From a virus, in the IMG/VR virus record IMGVR_UViG_3300040781_000269, positions 1-30,644 of that record: a stretch of DNA of 30,644 bases. One strand, given 5' to 3'. The translations under genes were made by a program, and so were the position numbers. Numbering within the stretch: position 1 is the first letter of the stretch; each line of letters starts with the position of its first letter. Below are positions 23,238 to 30,569 of the stretch, in pieces. The notes beneath the pieces were generated by a model. It was not told the DNA's origin. It made no database searches and saw only the letters and a list, made by a program, of their open reading frames with translations.

Positions 23238-24755
23238 ATGGTATCAAGAAGATCAAGAGATGTTAGATCAGGGAGTTATCTAACATTTAGGCATTCTGTT
23301 GAGAGAATGTTAAAAGATGAACAGAATAAAGAATATATACTTGATAATGGAGCTAATTTTTTCTCTTTTTTTTCTAATGGTGTACATGAAAAAAATCTAC
23401 ATAATAGTAAAGAATTAATTAATAAATATCGAGAATATGCAGAGATTACAGAGGTTGAGCATGCAATAGATATTATCACAAATGAAGCTATAGTTTCGGA
23501 TGAGGATGAACCAGTAAAAATAAAGATTAAAAAAGAATCAAATATTATTGAAGATTATGTTTTAAGTTATTTGAGAGATGAGACATTAGCTTCATTTGAT
23601 CGTGTATATAACATTCTAAATTTTTCAGTTGAAGGTGAAATGTTATTTAGAAGATGGTATGTTGACGCAAGATTATATTTGTATATGGATTTTGAAATTG
23701 GTGTTGGTCTTAAAAATGTATATTGGTTAGATCCTTTACGTATTAAGAAAATTAAAAAAGAAGATGGTTTACTTTACTATAGATATACTTTTAAGAAGCA
23801 TGACGTTAGAGAAAAAGCTGAAAAATTCGTAGATATACCAGTTGAGTTTGTTCTTTTTATTGATAGTGGTATGATTGGTAAAGAAGGATTAATAATAGGT
23901 CCTTTAAATAAAGCAATAAGACCAATATCATCTCTTAAAATGATGGAAAATAGTTTAGTTATATCACGTATGTCCAGAAGCCCAGAGAGATTTGTATTTA
24001 AAATAGATACAAAAAATCTTGATAAAAATATGGGTGAACAATATATGCGTAATCTAATGCGACAATATCGTAATAGATTTTATATAGATGGTACAACTGG
24101 TGAAATTAGAGGTGATACATCATCATTAGCATTAATGGAGAATTTTTGGTTTTCAAAACAACAGGGTGAAGGTCATGAGGTTGATATATTAAGAGGATCA
24201 GCTCCAATGTCAGATATATCCGACATTAGTTATTTTGAAAGAAAAGGTATACGTAGTTTAAATGTACCTGTTTCAAGATTTGAGGAACAAAAGGCTTTTA
24301 ATTTCTCAAGTCGTAAAGATGAAATTGATAGAGAAGAATTAGACTTTTTTAAATTTATTAAAAAAGAAAGAAAAAGATCAATACGACCAATATTTAATGG
24401 ATTAATGAAAGTTGATCTAATAGCTCAGAATAAAATTGGTATTGAAGATTGGAAGCGTTTGGTACCATTAATTCAATATGATTATAATAATGACAATAAA
24501 TATGAAGAACATAAAAAATATCAGGAGCTAATGGGTATTTTTGATAAATATCCACAAGCTAAAGAGATTGTCGAGGATGGTTATCAGAGTCTTGATTGGT
24601 TTTATGAAACTGTTTTTAATATGACACCTGATGAGGTTATAAAAATAAAAGAGGAACGTAAATCAAATCTTATACGTCTTGCAAATGAGAGACATTTAAA
24701 GATTAAATTGGGGCTTATACCAAAAGATGATTATAATGAAGATATTAAATATTAA
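23238..24755 (+). CDS. 20: Portal vertex protein (T4 gp20-like)
   Basis: The 505-residue protein matches the size of T4 gp20 (524) and its landmarks. EYAEITEVEHAIDIITNEAI near the N-terminus corresponds to the family's 'P(E/D)...AI(D/E)IVNEAI' helix. IIGPLNKAIRPISSLKMMEN plus SLVISRMSRSPERFVFKID is the highly conserved middle, and the tryptophan and acidic groups after it fit the wing and crown. Twelve copies form the DNA channel of the head and dock the terminase. It is followed by protease, scaffold and capsid in T4 order. Confidence 0.93.
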   Translation: MVSRRSRDVRSGSYLTFRHSVERMLKDEQNKEYILDNGANFFSFFSNGVHEKNLHNSKELINKYREYAEITEVEHAIDIITNEAIVSDEDEPVKIKIKKESNIIEDYVLSYLRDETLASFDRVYNILNFSVEGEMLFRRWYVDARLYLYMDFEIGVGLKNVYWLDPLRIKKIKKEDGLLYYRYTFKKHDVREKAEKFVDIPVEFVLFIDSGMIGKEGLIIGPLNKAIRPISSLKMMENSLVISRMSRSPERFVFKIDTKNLDKNMGEQYMRNLMRQYRNRFYIDGTTGEIRGDTSSLALMENFWFSKQQGEGHEVDILRGSAPMSDISDISYFERKGIRSLNVPVSRFEEQKAFNFSSRKDEIDREELDFFKFIKKERKRSIRPIFNGLMKVDLIAQNKIGIEDWKRLVPLIQYDYNNDNKYEEHKKYQELMGIFDKYPQAKEIVEDGYQSLDWFYETVFNMTPDEVIKIKEERKSNLIRLANERHLKIKLGLIPKDDYNEDIKY

Positions 24756-24766
24756 TGGGGTGTATT

Positions 24767-25471
24767 ATGGAAAATACCAATGCTAAAAAAATAGATAACA
24801 GTGATGTTTGGGTCTGTACAGAAGAATCTAAAATAACTGAAACAAAGATTGAAAATGATGATGACGGTAAGAAATATATACTTGAGGGGGTTGCTACTCA
24901 GGCTGAATTTTTAAATCGTAATAAGAGATTTTATAAGCTCGATCCAATGATAAGAGAAGCTGAGTCATATCAAACAGAAATTCAAAATGGTAGAGCTGTA
25001 GGAGAATTAAATCATAGTGGTGAATTATCAATAAATCCTGAGAGAATTGCTATAAAAATTCTTGAGTATGAAAGAATTGGTGAGACAAACGATTTCAGAC
25101 ATAAATCACAGGTTTTACCATATGGTTTAGGTTTATTGGTTATTGGTCATATGGATCATGGTATACAGATAGCAACATCAAGTCGTGCCGCAGGTAAACT
25201 TCTTAAAACAAAAGATATGGTTATTGTAGAAGATTTAAAATTAATTACACCAGCAGACGTTGTTTGGAATAATTCTGCACCATCTGCAATACCAACATAT
25301 ATTAAAGAAGATGTCATGAATATGATTTTTGAGAGTGTTGATTTAATGCAGTCAGTATATGCAACTCAAATAATTGAAGAATCAAAATATTTATTACATA
25401 GAACTCCAAAGAATGGGTTAAAAGACGTTATAAATAAAATATATGATGATATACTTAAAATGAAAATCTAA
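24767..25471 (+). CDS. 21: Prohead core protease (T4 gp21-like)
   Basis: A 234-residue protein (T4 gp21 has 212). EGVATQAEFLNRNKRFY is the usual early segment. The catalytic His is His83 in GELNHSG, and the nucleophile lies in QIATSSRAAG (Ser138 or Ser139). It cleaves scaffold and capsid precursors inside the prohead. Two starts are possible. ATG 24755 overlaps the portal stop (TAATG). ATG 24767 has GGGGTG eight bases or so before it and is the one I give. The choice changes only four residues. Confidence 0.88.
   Translation: MENTNAKKIDNSDVWVCTEESKITETKIENDDDGKKYILEGVATQAEFLNRNKRFYKLDPMIREAESYQTEIQNGRAVGELNHSGELSINPERIAIKILEYERIGETNDFRHKSQVLPYGLGLLVIGHMDHGIQIATSSRAAGKLLKTKDMVIVEDLKLITPADVVWNNSAPSAIPTYIKEDVMNMIFESVDLMQSVYATQIIEESKYLLHRTPKNGLKDVINKIYDDILKMKI
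25429..25436 (+). promoter_or_regulatory. Candidate T4-type late promoter (TATAAATA) before the scaffold gene
   Basis: An exact TATAAATA octamer inside the last codons of the protease gene, 47 bases before the scaffold ATG (25484), whose ribosome binding site AAGGAGAT is at 25470-25477. The octamer encodes part of VINKIYD in the protease, so coding constraints can explain it as well. Confidence 0.4.
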
Positions 25472-25483
25472 GGAGATCGAAAG

Positions 25484-27676
25484 ATGAAAATTACAATTAA
25501 AAAGATCTTAGAAGATGCAAAATTTACTGTAGAACAGCATTCTCTATTTAAGGATAAACTTCTTGAATCAATCGAGAATAAAAATCCAGAAGCTATTTTA
25601 AGTTTTGTTGAAGAAAATCTTACTGAGATTAATGAAGAATCTTACATTGCTTTTTGTGAAGCAATGGTTGAAAAAGTTAATGAAGGTATGGTACTTGAAG
25701 AAGGAGAAGAAGTAGGAGAGGTTTCAAATACAGCTGATCCAGAAGGCGCATCTGCTACTCATGTTGCTATTTTGAATCTACTTAAACCATTAAAAGAAAA
25801 AAATTCTGAATTTGATTATCAGATATTAGATTCTAATTTTGGTGATGACGCATATGTTGTAACAATACGTCAATATGATGAGGAAAGACTTGATACATTT
25901 ATAGTTAATGGCTCTGAGGGTCATACTATGGGTGATTTTAAATCATGGCTTGAAGGCAAAGCACAGCTTTATTTAGGTGGAGCAGTAACAGGTCAAACCT
26001 TTGATGATGGTTTACAGGTTGGTCAAAAAGCATTTCCAGACGCACCTGTTTTAACAAAAGAAGAGCTGGAAACAGATTATGGTAAAGGTATTATGGAAGG
26101 CTTTAATAGAGCTAAAAAAGATAAAGAACATACTGACCCTGAAACATATGCTGAACCTTTAAATGGAAAAGTAAAACCAGTAACAGGTGATGAGGACACA
26201 GTAAGTGATAATCCAGATAAAAAGAAAACACCTTTATCAACTAAAGAATCAGTTGATGATGACAAAGATAATGAAGATGATGACAAAGATAATGATGACA
26301 AAAAATCAAAAAAGAAAATCGTTAAAGAGTCTGTAAAAAGACCAGAGGGTGTAGAGGAAGCTGATTATAAAAAAGGTTATGATGCTGGTCATAAAGATAA
26401 AATGAATGGAGAAGATCCATCAGTAACCGATGAAGATGAGAGCGGTTATGGTAAAGGTTATAGACGTGGATATAAAGATGCAAATGATTACAAAACATCT
26501 AATGAAAGTATTAATTATGATGAGCAAATTAATGAAAAAATAAATTCATCTCTATCAACAAACATTGTTGAGTATTTATCAGAAAAAAGCCTTGATGTTA
26601 TGAAAGGTGATAATCTATCAGGTGTACTATCAACAATTAAAGAAGATATAAAACCATATACAACAGAGACAAGATATGCTTATATCATGGAGAGATTTGT
26701 TGAGAATCTTGCTAAATATGGTTTAAATGTTTATTTTGTGAAAGAAGAAAAAACTTTAACACAAGAAGAATTAAATTATATTAATGATGAAACCCTTGAG
26801 GAGGGAGCAATGAAAACTAAAAATTATCCAGCTAAAGGTACTGAACCTAAAGGCAAGGAAAAGGAACCAAAAGATCCTAACTTTGGTGGTGCTAATACAA
26901 CTATTAGTGATGATATGTATAAAGACTTTGCTGAGAAAAACAAACACAAAGTTATGACATATTCTGAAGCTAAAGCTGTATTTGAAAAGATGTTTAATAT
27001 CAAAATAGTACCAGAGGGTGAAGAATCATTTAAAGCAAAAATCAACAATGAAATAGTACTCAACGGTGAAGGTAAATCTGTTGATACTGTTAGTGATAAT
27101 GCTTACAGAATTTTTAAAGAAAGATCAAATGCAATGGCTTGGGCTGACGCTAAAGATGGTTATGAGAAAATGTTTAACATTAAACTTATGCCAGAAGGTG
27201 AAGAAAAATTTAAATCTATGCTTAACAATGATGATCTTCTTGCTGGTAGTGATAAATCAGACACAACAGTATCAGACAAAGTATCTGATATTGGAGATCA
27301 TGTAGATGGTAAATCAAAAGCTCAGGTTAATGTAAAAGAAGATATTGATGAACTTAAAGATGCATTAGCTATTATGACTAAAAACATGTCAGTTCTAACA
27401 GAAAGCATGTCAACTCTTATAAATAAGAGTAGTGAAGAATCAATAAAAAAGATTAAAGAAGATATTATTGAGGAAGCTGTAAAAGATATGAATGATGCAA
27501 ATAAAATTAGATTTGAAAAATTATCTAATGCATTAGTTTTTGAAAGTGCTGATACTTTTAAAGAGACAATTGAAAGTATGAAAAAAATGATAGTAGTTGA
27601 AGAAGGCAAAAAGGATGCGGGTGTTTTTGCAGACGAAAAAGTTTATATGTCAGATCTTGAAAGAAAATATAGATAA
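25484..27676 (+). CDS. 22: Prohead scaffold/core protein, unusually large (gp22-position)
   Basis: A 730-residue, very acidic, low-complexity protein between protease and capsid genes, the position of T4 gp22 (269 residues). The N-terminus (EDAKFTVEQHSLFKDKLLES) is helical. A folded-looking segment spans about 85-190 (FDYQILDSNFGDDAYVVTIR). A charged linker follows (about 250-282, DDDKDNEDDDKDNDDKKSKK). It contains three copies of a D/G-Y-x-K-G-x-x-x-G motif (residues 198, 294 and 321) and two copies of a 62-residue domain (474-535, 536-597). The last 100 residues are coiled-coil-like (KEDIDELKDALAIMTKNMS). It would fill the prohead and be degraded by the protease. Function is by position and composition, since identity to gp22 is not visible. 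Confidence 0.7.
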   Translation: MKITIKKILEDAKFTVEQHSLFKDKLLESIENKNPEAILSFVEENLTEINEESYIAFCEAMVEKVNEGMVLEEGEEVGEVSNTADPEGASATHVAILNLLKPLKEKNSEFDYQILDSNFGDDAYVVTIRQYDEERLDTFIVNGSEGHTMGDFKSWLEGKAQLYLGGAVTGQTFDDGLQVGQKAFPDAPVLTKEELETDYGKGIMEGFNRAKKDKEHTDPETYAEPLNGKVKPVTGDEDTVSDNPDKKKTPLSTKESVDDDKDNEDDDKDNDDKKSKKKIVKESVKRPEGVEEADYKKGYDAGHKDKMNGEDPSVTDEDESGYGKGYRRGYKDANDYKTSNESINYDEQINEKINSSLSTNIVEYLSEKSLDVMKGDNLSGVLSTIKEDIKPYTTETRYAYIMERFVENLAKYGLNVYFVKEEKTLTQEELNYINDETLEEGAMKTKNYPAKGTEPKGKEKEPKDPNFGGANTTISDDMYKDFAEKNKHKVMTYSEAKAVFEKMFNIKIVPEGEESFKAKINNEIVLNGEGKSVDTVSDNAYRIFKERSNAMAWADAKDGYEKMFNIKLMPEGEEKFKSMLNNDDLLAGSDKSDTTVSDKVSDIGDHVDGKSKAQVNVKEDIDELKDALAIMTKNMSVLTESMSTLINKSSEESIKKIKEDIIEEAVKDMNDANKIRFEKLSNALVFESADTFKETIESMKKMIVVEEGKKDAGVFADEKVYMSDLERKYR
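26255..26295 (+). repeat. 20-bp tandem direct repeat in the scaffold linker
   Basis: GATGATGACAAAGATAATGA occurs at 26255-26274 and again at 26276-26295, a period of 21 bases (seven codons, DDDKDNE). It encodes the acidic/lysine linker of the scaffold. Replication slippage could readily lengthen or shorten it without breaking the frame. Confidence 0.8.
26903..27274 (+). repeat. Duplicated 62-residue domain in the scaffold protein
   Basis: Residues 474-535 and 536-597 align: ISDDMYKDFAEKNK against VSDNAYRIFKERSN, then AKAVFEKMFNIKIVPEGEES against AKDGYEKMFNIKLMPEGEEK, followed by FKAKINNEIVLNGEG against FKSMLNNDDLLAGSD. The shared core is EKMFNIK-x-x-PEGEE-x-FK. This is an in-frame tandem duplication of a small helical unit, now diverged. 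Confidence 0.8.
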
Positions 27677-27711
27677 TTAAACCGTAAGTATAACTTAAAA
27701 GGAGAAATGAG

Positions 27712-29055
27712 ATGATTTATGGAAAATTAATCGAAGAACACATTGAGGACTTTAAGGTAACTCTTGAAGAATCAAAGATTCCACAGGAAAAAAGGGGCGT
27801 TATGGCTCAGATTCTTGGTTCTCAGGTTGCTCTATTAGAAGAAAGAACAGTTACTGGTGAAGTAGCTGGTTACGACAAATTCCTCTTCAAACTCGTTGAA
27901 AGAGGTTATCCTGCTGTTATTGGTTTGGATATTTTTGGTGTACAGATGCTGGAAGGACCTACTGGTATGATATTCTCTCTTTGGAGAGCATACGGTGGTG
28001 ATGATAATGCACCTACAGGAGTAAAAAAATCAAACGGTGTTATTATGATCGTTTCTGTTGGTACAGACTTTGCAACACAGAATACAGCAATTGTTGGTGA
28101 AACATCTGGTGCTGTTGGTGCTGTTGTTTATGCAGAAGGAACAAAACTTCTTGTAAAAGTTACTTCTGGTACTTTCGTAGAAGGAGAAAATGTTGATGAT
28201 GCCGCAGTTTATTCATCCCCATCTGCAAGTATTAGTTATGTAACTGACAATGTTCAGGGTTACAAACAGGTTTTCACTGATTATGCCGCTTTCTCAACTG
28301 TTTATGCCGGTGAAATTGCAAGTGCAAATATCAAACAGATCACAATCAATATTGAGAAAATCACTGTAACAGCCGAAACTAAAAAATTGAAAGCAAAATA
28401 TTCTGAAGAAATGAGACAGGATCTTCAGAAATTACACAAAAAAGATGCGGCTGAAATATTTAGCGGAATCGCATCTCAGGAATTTGCACTTGAATTAAAT
28501 CAAGATATGCTTTCACAGATGAAAACAGCTGCTGCTACTGGTGGAATTATTCCTTGGGATTATTCTACAGCAACAGGTCTTTCACAGAAACAAAAAGTGG
28601 AATCTCTGCTTGCAACTCTTTCAAGAGAATCAGGTAATGTAGCAAGAGCATCTATGATGGGATTCGCAAACTGGATTGTAACTGATGTTGAAACTTTTGG
28701 AACACTTGATATTTTTGGATTTATTGATAGATCAATGCTTCCTAATAAAATTCTTGATCCAACCCTCAATGCTTTTATGGGTGTACTTGTTGGTAGATGG
28801 AGAGTATTTGTAGATCTTTTCGAAGATGACAATGTTATTTATCTTGGTTACAAAGATATGTCAGGAAGACCAGAAGCAGAATGGAAAGCACCTTTTTACT
28901 TCTGCCCTTACATTCCAGTTGAAAGCATTGAGGTAAGAGATCCTGATTCTGGACAACCAAACATAATTTTTGGTACTCGTTATGCCATTCAGGAAAATCC
29001 TTATGGGGCGGAAAATTTTCTTCGTAAAATAACAGTAAATAATTTACCTAATTAA
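27712..29055 (+). CDS. 23: Major capsid protein (T4 gp23-like)
   Basis: A 447-residue protein behind a strong AAAAGGAG site (27697-27704). The N-terminal ~50 residues (to LLEERTVTGE) fit a propeptide removed by the gp21-like protease, which in T4 cuts after Glu in L/I-x-E contexts. FKLVERGYPAVIGLDIFGVQ plus M-x-GPTGMIFSLW is the conserved gp23 core, with AEIASANIKQITINIEKITV-like and GFANWIVTDVETFGTLDIFG segments later. T4 gp23 has 521 residues. Codon choice is unlike its neighbours: 14 of 17 Gln codons are CAG, whereas CAA dominates elsewhere, and GC is visibly higher, as expected for the most expressed gene. A terminator follows. Confidence 0.95.
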   Translation: MIYGKLIEEHIEDFKVTLEESKIPQEKRGVMAQILGSQVALLEERTVTGEVAGYDKFLFKLVERGYPAVIGLDIFGVQMLEGPTGMIFSLWRAYGGDDNAPTGVKKSNGVIMIVSVGTDFATQNTAIVGETSGAVGAVVYAEGTKLLVKVTSGTFVEGENVDDAAVYSSPSASISYVTDNVQGYKQVFTDYAAFSTVYAGEIASANIKQITINIEKITVTAETKKLKAKYSEEMRQDLQKLHKKDAAEIFSGIASQEFALELNQDMLSQMKTAAATGGIIPWDYSTATGLSQKQKVESLLATLSRESGNVARASMMGFANWIVTDVETFGTLDIFGFIDRSMLPNKILDPTLNAFMGVLVGRWRVFVDLFEDDNVIYLGYKDMSGRPEAEWKAPFYFCPYIPVESIEVRDPDSGQPNIIFGTRYAIQENPYGAENFLRKITVNNLPN

Positions 29056-29061
29056 TTAGGT
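29046..29061 (+). repeat. 16-bp perfect palindrome over the capsid stop codon
   Basis: ACCTAATTAATTAGGT is its own reverse complement and includes the last codons and stop of the capsid gene. It is followed by TTTTTATT. It could form a small hairpin with a U run, a weak companion to the stronger terminator 23 bases further on. Confidence 0.5.
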
Positions 29062-29083
29062 TTTTATTATTAATCGATTTATT

Positions 29084-29109
29084 GGGCTACTTTCGGGTAG
29101 CCCTTTTTT
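29084..29109 (+). terminator. Strong intrinsic terminator after the capsid gene
   Basis: GGGCTACT (29084-29091) pairs with GGTAGCCC (29096-29103), including one T-G wobble, around a TTCG tetraloop (29092-29095). Six T follow (29104-29109). A GC-rich stem with a UUCG loop and a U run is a textbook Rho-independent terminator. It ends the head operon and separates it from the endonuclease/tmRNA region. Confidence 0.92.
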
Positions 29110-29264
29110 ATTGGAAATAATATCTTGCTTAATATTGTGTAATGTGAGATTAATATTACGCTAACTACTTAATATTATTGTTATTTTATTAAAAAGATCA
29201 AACATATCTGATTTCTATATGCCCTTATGTTGCTAAGATTGTATTGATGTTTAAAAACCCTACT

Positions 29265-29337
29265 TAGGTGTATAATGTTGTAAAAAAACCCATAAAAAAG
29301 TTGATTTATTAAAATATAGGTGTAATATTATAAAAGA
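29265..29337 (+). promoter_or_regulatory. Two TAGGTGTA direct repeats overlapping -10-like sequences
   Basis: The 29110-29419 gap has no gene. Inside it TAGGTGTA occurs at 29265-29272 and 29317-29324, 52 bases apart. The first runs into TATAAT (29271-29276). The second runs into TAATAT (29323-29328), with TTGATT at 29301-29306 giving a 16-base spacer. This looks like a sigma70-type promoter region with a repeated element, perhaps an operator, for the endonuclease gene at 29420. The -35 of the first copy is poor. Confidence 0.4.
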
Positions 29338-29382
29338 AAGGGCTTGTTAAGCTACCTTTGCATATAAACTTAACAAGCCCTT
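29338..29382 (+). repeat. 14-bp perfect stem-loop upstream of the endonuclease gene
   Basis: AAGGGCTTGTTAAG (29338-29351) and CTTAACAAGCCCTT (29369-29382) are exact reverse complements with a 17-base loop. The stem ends 25 bases before the AAGGAG of the 29420 gene. No U run follows on the + strand; on the - strand the stem is followed by TTCTTTTATAA, a poor U run. It may regulate translation of the endonuclease, protect the mRNA, or mark an insertion boundary. Confidence 0.75.
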
Positions 29383-29419
29383 GATATATTATTCACTGGT
29401 ATTTATAAGGAGAATTATA

Positions 29420-30367
29420 ATGCCTAAAAAATTAGATTTGATTAACAAGCGTTTTGGAAGATTATTAGTAGTTGAAGAAGTTGATGGTGTTAGAGAACCA
29501 TCTGGTGCAATGGTTAGGAGGTTTTTATGTAAATGTGATTGTGGTAATGAGAAAATATTTAGAGTAGATAGTTTACGTAAACGAGCTAAATCTTGTGGTT
29601 GCTTAAATGCTGAAAATATACGTAAACCTAAAAAACATGGTCTACATAAACACCCATTATATATGAGGTGGGACACTATTAAACAAAGTTGCAATAACCC
29701 AAATAATGCTAATTATTCTTCTCGTGGTGCTAAAGGTATTAAAATGTTTAAAGATTGGGAAGATGATTTTTTATCTTTTTATAATTGGTGTATGGAAAAT
29801 GGTTTTACAAATGATATGCAATTAACACGTATTGATAAATCAGGTGACTTTGAACCTAATAATTGTAAATTTAAACCAAAATTAAAAAGACATGGATTAA
29901 CTAATCATATTCTTTATAAAAAATGGGATTCTATGAAACAGAGATGTTATAACAAAAAAAATGATTTCTATCATAGATATGGTGGTCGTGGAATAAAAAT
30001 GTGTGATGAGTGGTTAAATAATTTTAAGTCATTTTATGATTGGTCAATGGAAAATGGTTGGAGAAAAGATTTAACAATAGATCGAATAGATAGTAATAAA
30101 AATTATGAACCTTCAAATTGTAGATATATACCATCGAGATTAAATACCTTAAATACAAATAAACGTATGGATAATAAATCAGGTTATAAAGGTGTATCTT
30201 GGTCAACTAGGGATAAAAAATGGATTTCTAGAATTGCGATAAAAGGTAAAGTTATAAGTTTAGGAAATTACACTGAGCTTTATGATGCAGTTGAAGCTAG
30301 AAATAAATATATAAGAAAGCATCAGCTACAAGACAGTTACCCTATACAACAATATAAGTCTAACTAA
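29420..30367 (+). CDS. HNH/AP2-type homing-endonuclease-like protein with internal duplication
   Basis: The 315-residue protein begins with a GKRFGRL-like segment (NKRFGRLLVVEE) and a Cys cluster CKCDC...SCGC (Cys37, 39, 41, 59, 61), likely a zinc site. Two related blocks follow (residues 73-151 and 158-236), each with HGL..H.LY..WD..K..C, a GxKGIKM/GRGIKM turn and a final RID.....(F/Y)EPNNC-like motif typical of this phage HNH-like family. The C-terminus (253-300, SGYKGVSWSTRDKKWISRIA) is an AP2-type DNA-binding domain. Such genes are usually free-standing mobile endonucleases. ATG 29420 follows AAGGAG at 29408-29413; a TTG at 29381 falls in the hairpin. It lies alone between the terminator and the tmRNA. 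Confidence 0.82.
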   Translation: MPKKLDLINKRFGRLLVVEEVDGVREPSGAMVRRFLCKCDCGNEKIFRVDSLRKRAKSCGCLNAENIRKPKKHGLHKHPLYMRWDTIKQSCNNPNNANYSSRGAKGIKMFKDWEDDFLSFYNWCMENGFTNDMQLTRIDKSGDFEPNNCKFKPKLKRHGLTNHILYKKWDSMKQRCYNKKNDFYHRYGGRGIKMCDEWLNNFKSFYDWSMENGWRKDLTIDRIDSNKNYEPSNCRYIPSRLNTLNTNKRMDNKSGYKGVSWSTRDKKWISRIAIKGKVISLGNYTELYDAVEARNKYIRKHQLQDSYPIQQYKSN

Positions 30368-30437
30368 TACCTAAACCCTCATAAAACCTAAAGCTCTCTC
30401 ACAATCAATTCTTCTAACATTTTTTATTATTTTTTAT

Positions 30438-30466
30438 TTGACATGTTTTTATAAATGTATTAATAT
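30438..30466 (+). promoter_or_regulatory. Sigma70-type promoter for the tmRNA
   Basis: TTGACA (30438-30443), a 17-base spacer, and TAATAT (30461-30466) match the housekeeping consensus in five of six -10 bases or better and all -35 bases. It lies about 100 bases before the tmRNA 5' end, so a precursor leader would be removed by processing. A second TTGACA at 30538-30543 is only 26 bases before the RNA 5' end, but its -10 (TTGATT region) is poor. The rest of 30368-30569 holds no gene that I can see. Confidence 0.65.
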
Positions 30467-30569
30467 GATCAAGTAAGTTTTATTGTTAAGATTTTTTGAT
30501 TTTTGATTAACAAACTAATTTGATGTAAAAAAAATAATTGACAAAATCGTTCATTTAAATTTGATTAAT

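Noticed and set aside
27066-27305. Plus-strand frame of 79 codons inside the scaffold gene
   Set aside because: It is out of frame within the duplicated 62-residue region and its protein is Leu/Met-rich shadow sequence with no start signal.
27416-27427. TATAAATA at 27418-27425 within a short inverted repeat (CTCTTAT/ATAAGAG) as the capsid promoter
   Set aside because: It is almost 290 bases before the capsid start and within the scaffold coding frame. The closer TATAACTT at 27689 departs from the octamer. Neither is convincing.
30483-30513. Inverted repeat TTGTTAA / TTAACAA before the tmRNA
   Set aside because: It has only seven pairs of AT-rich arms with a 17-base loop and no U run, which is not distinguishable from background.
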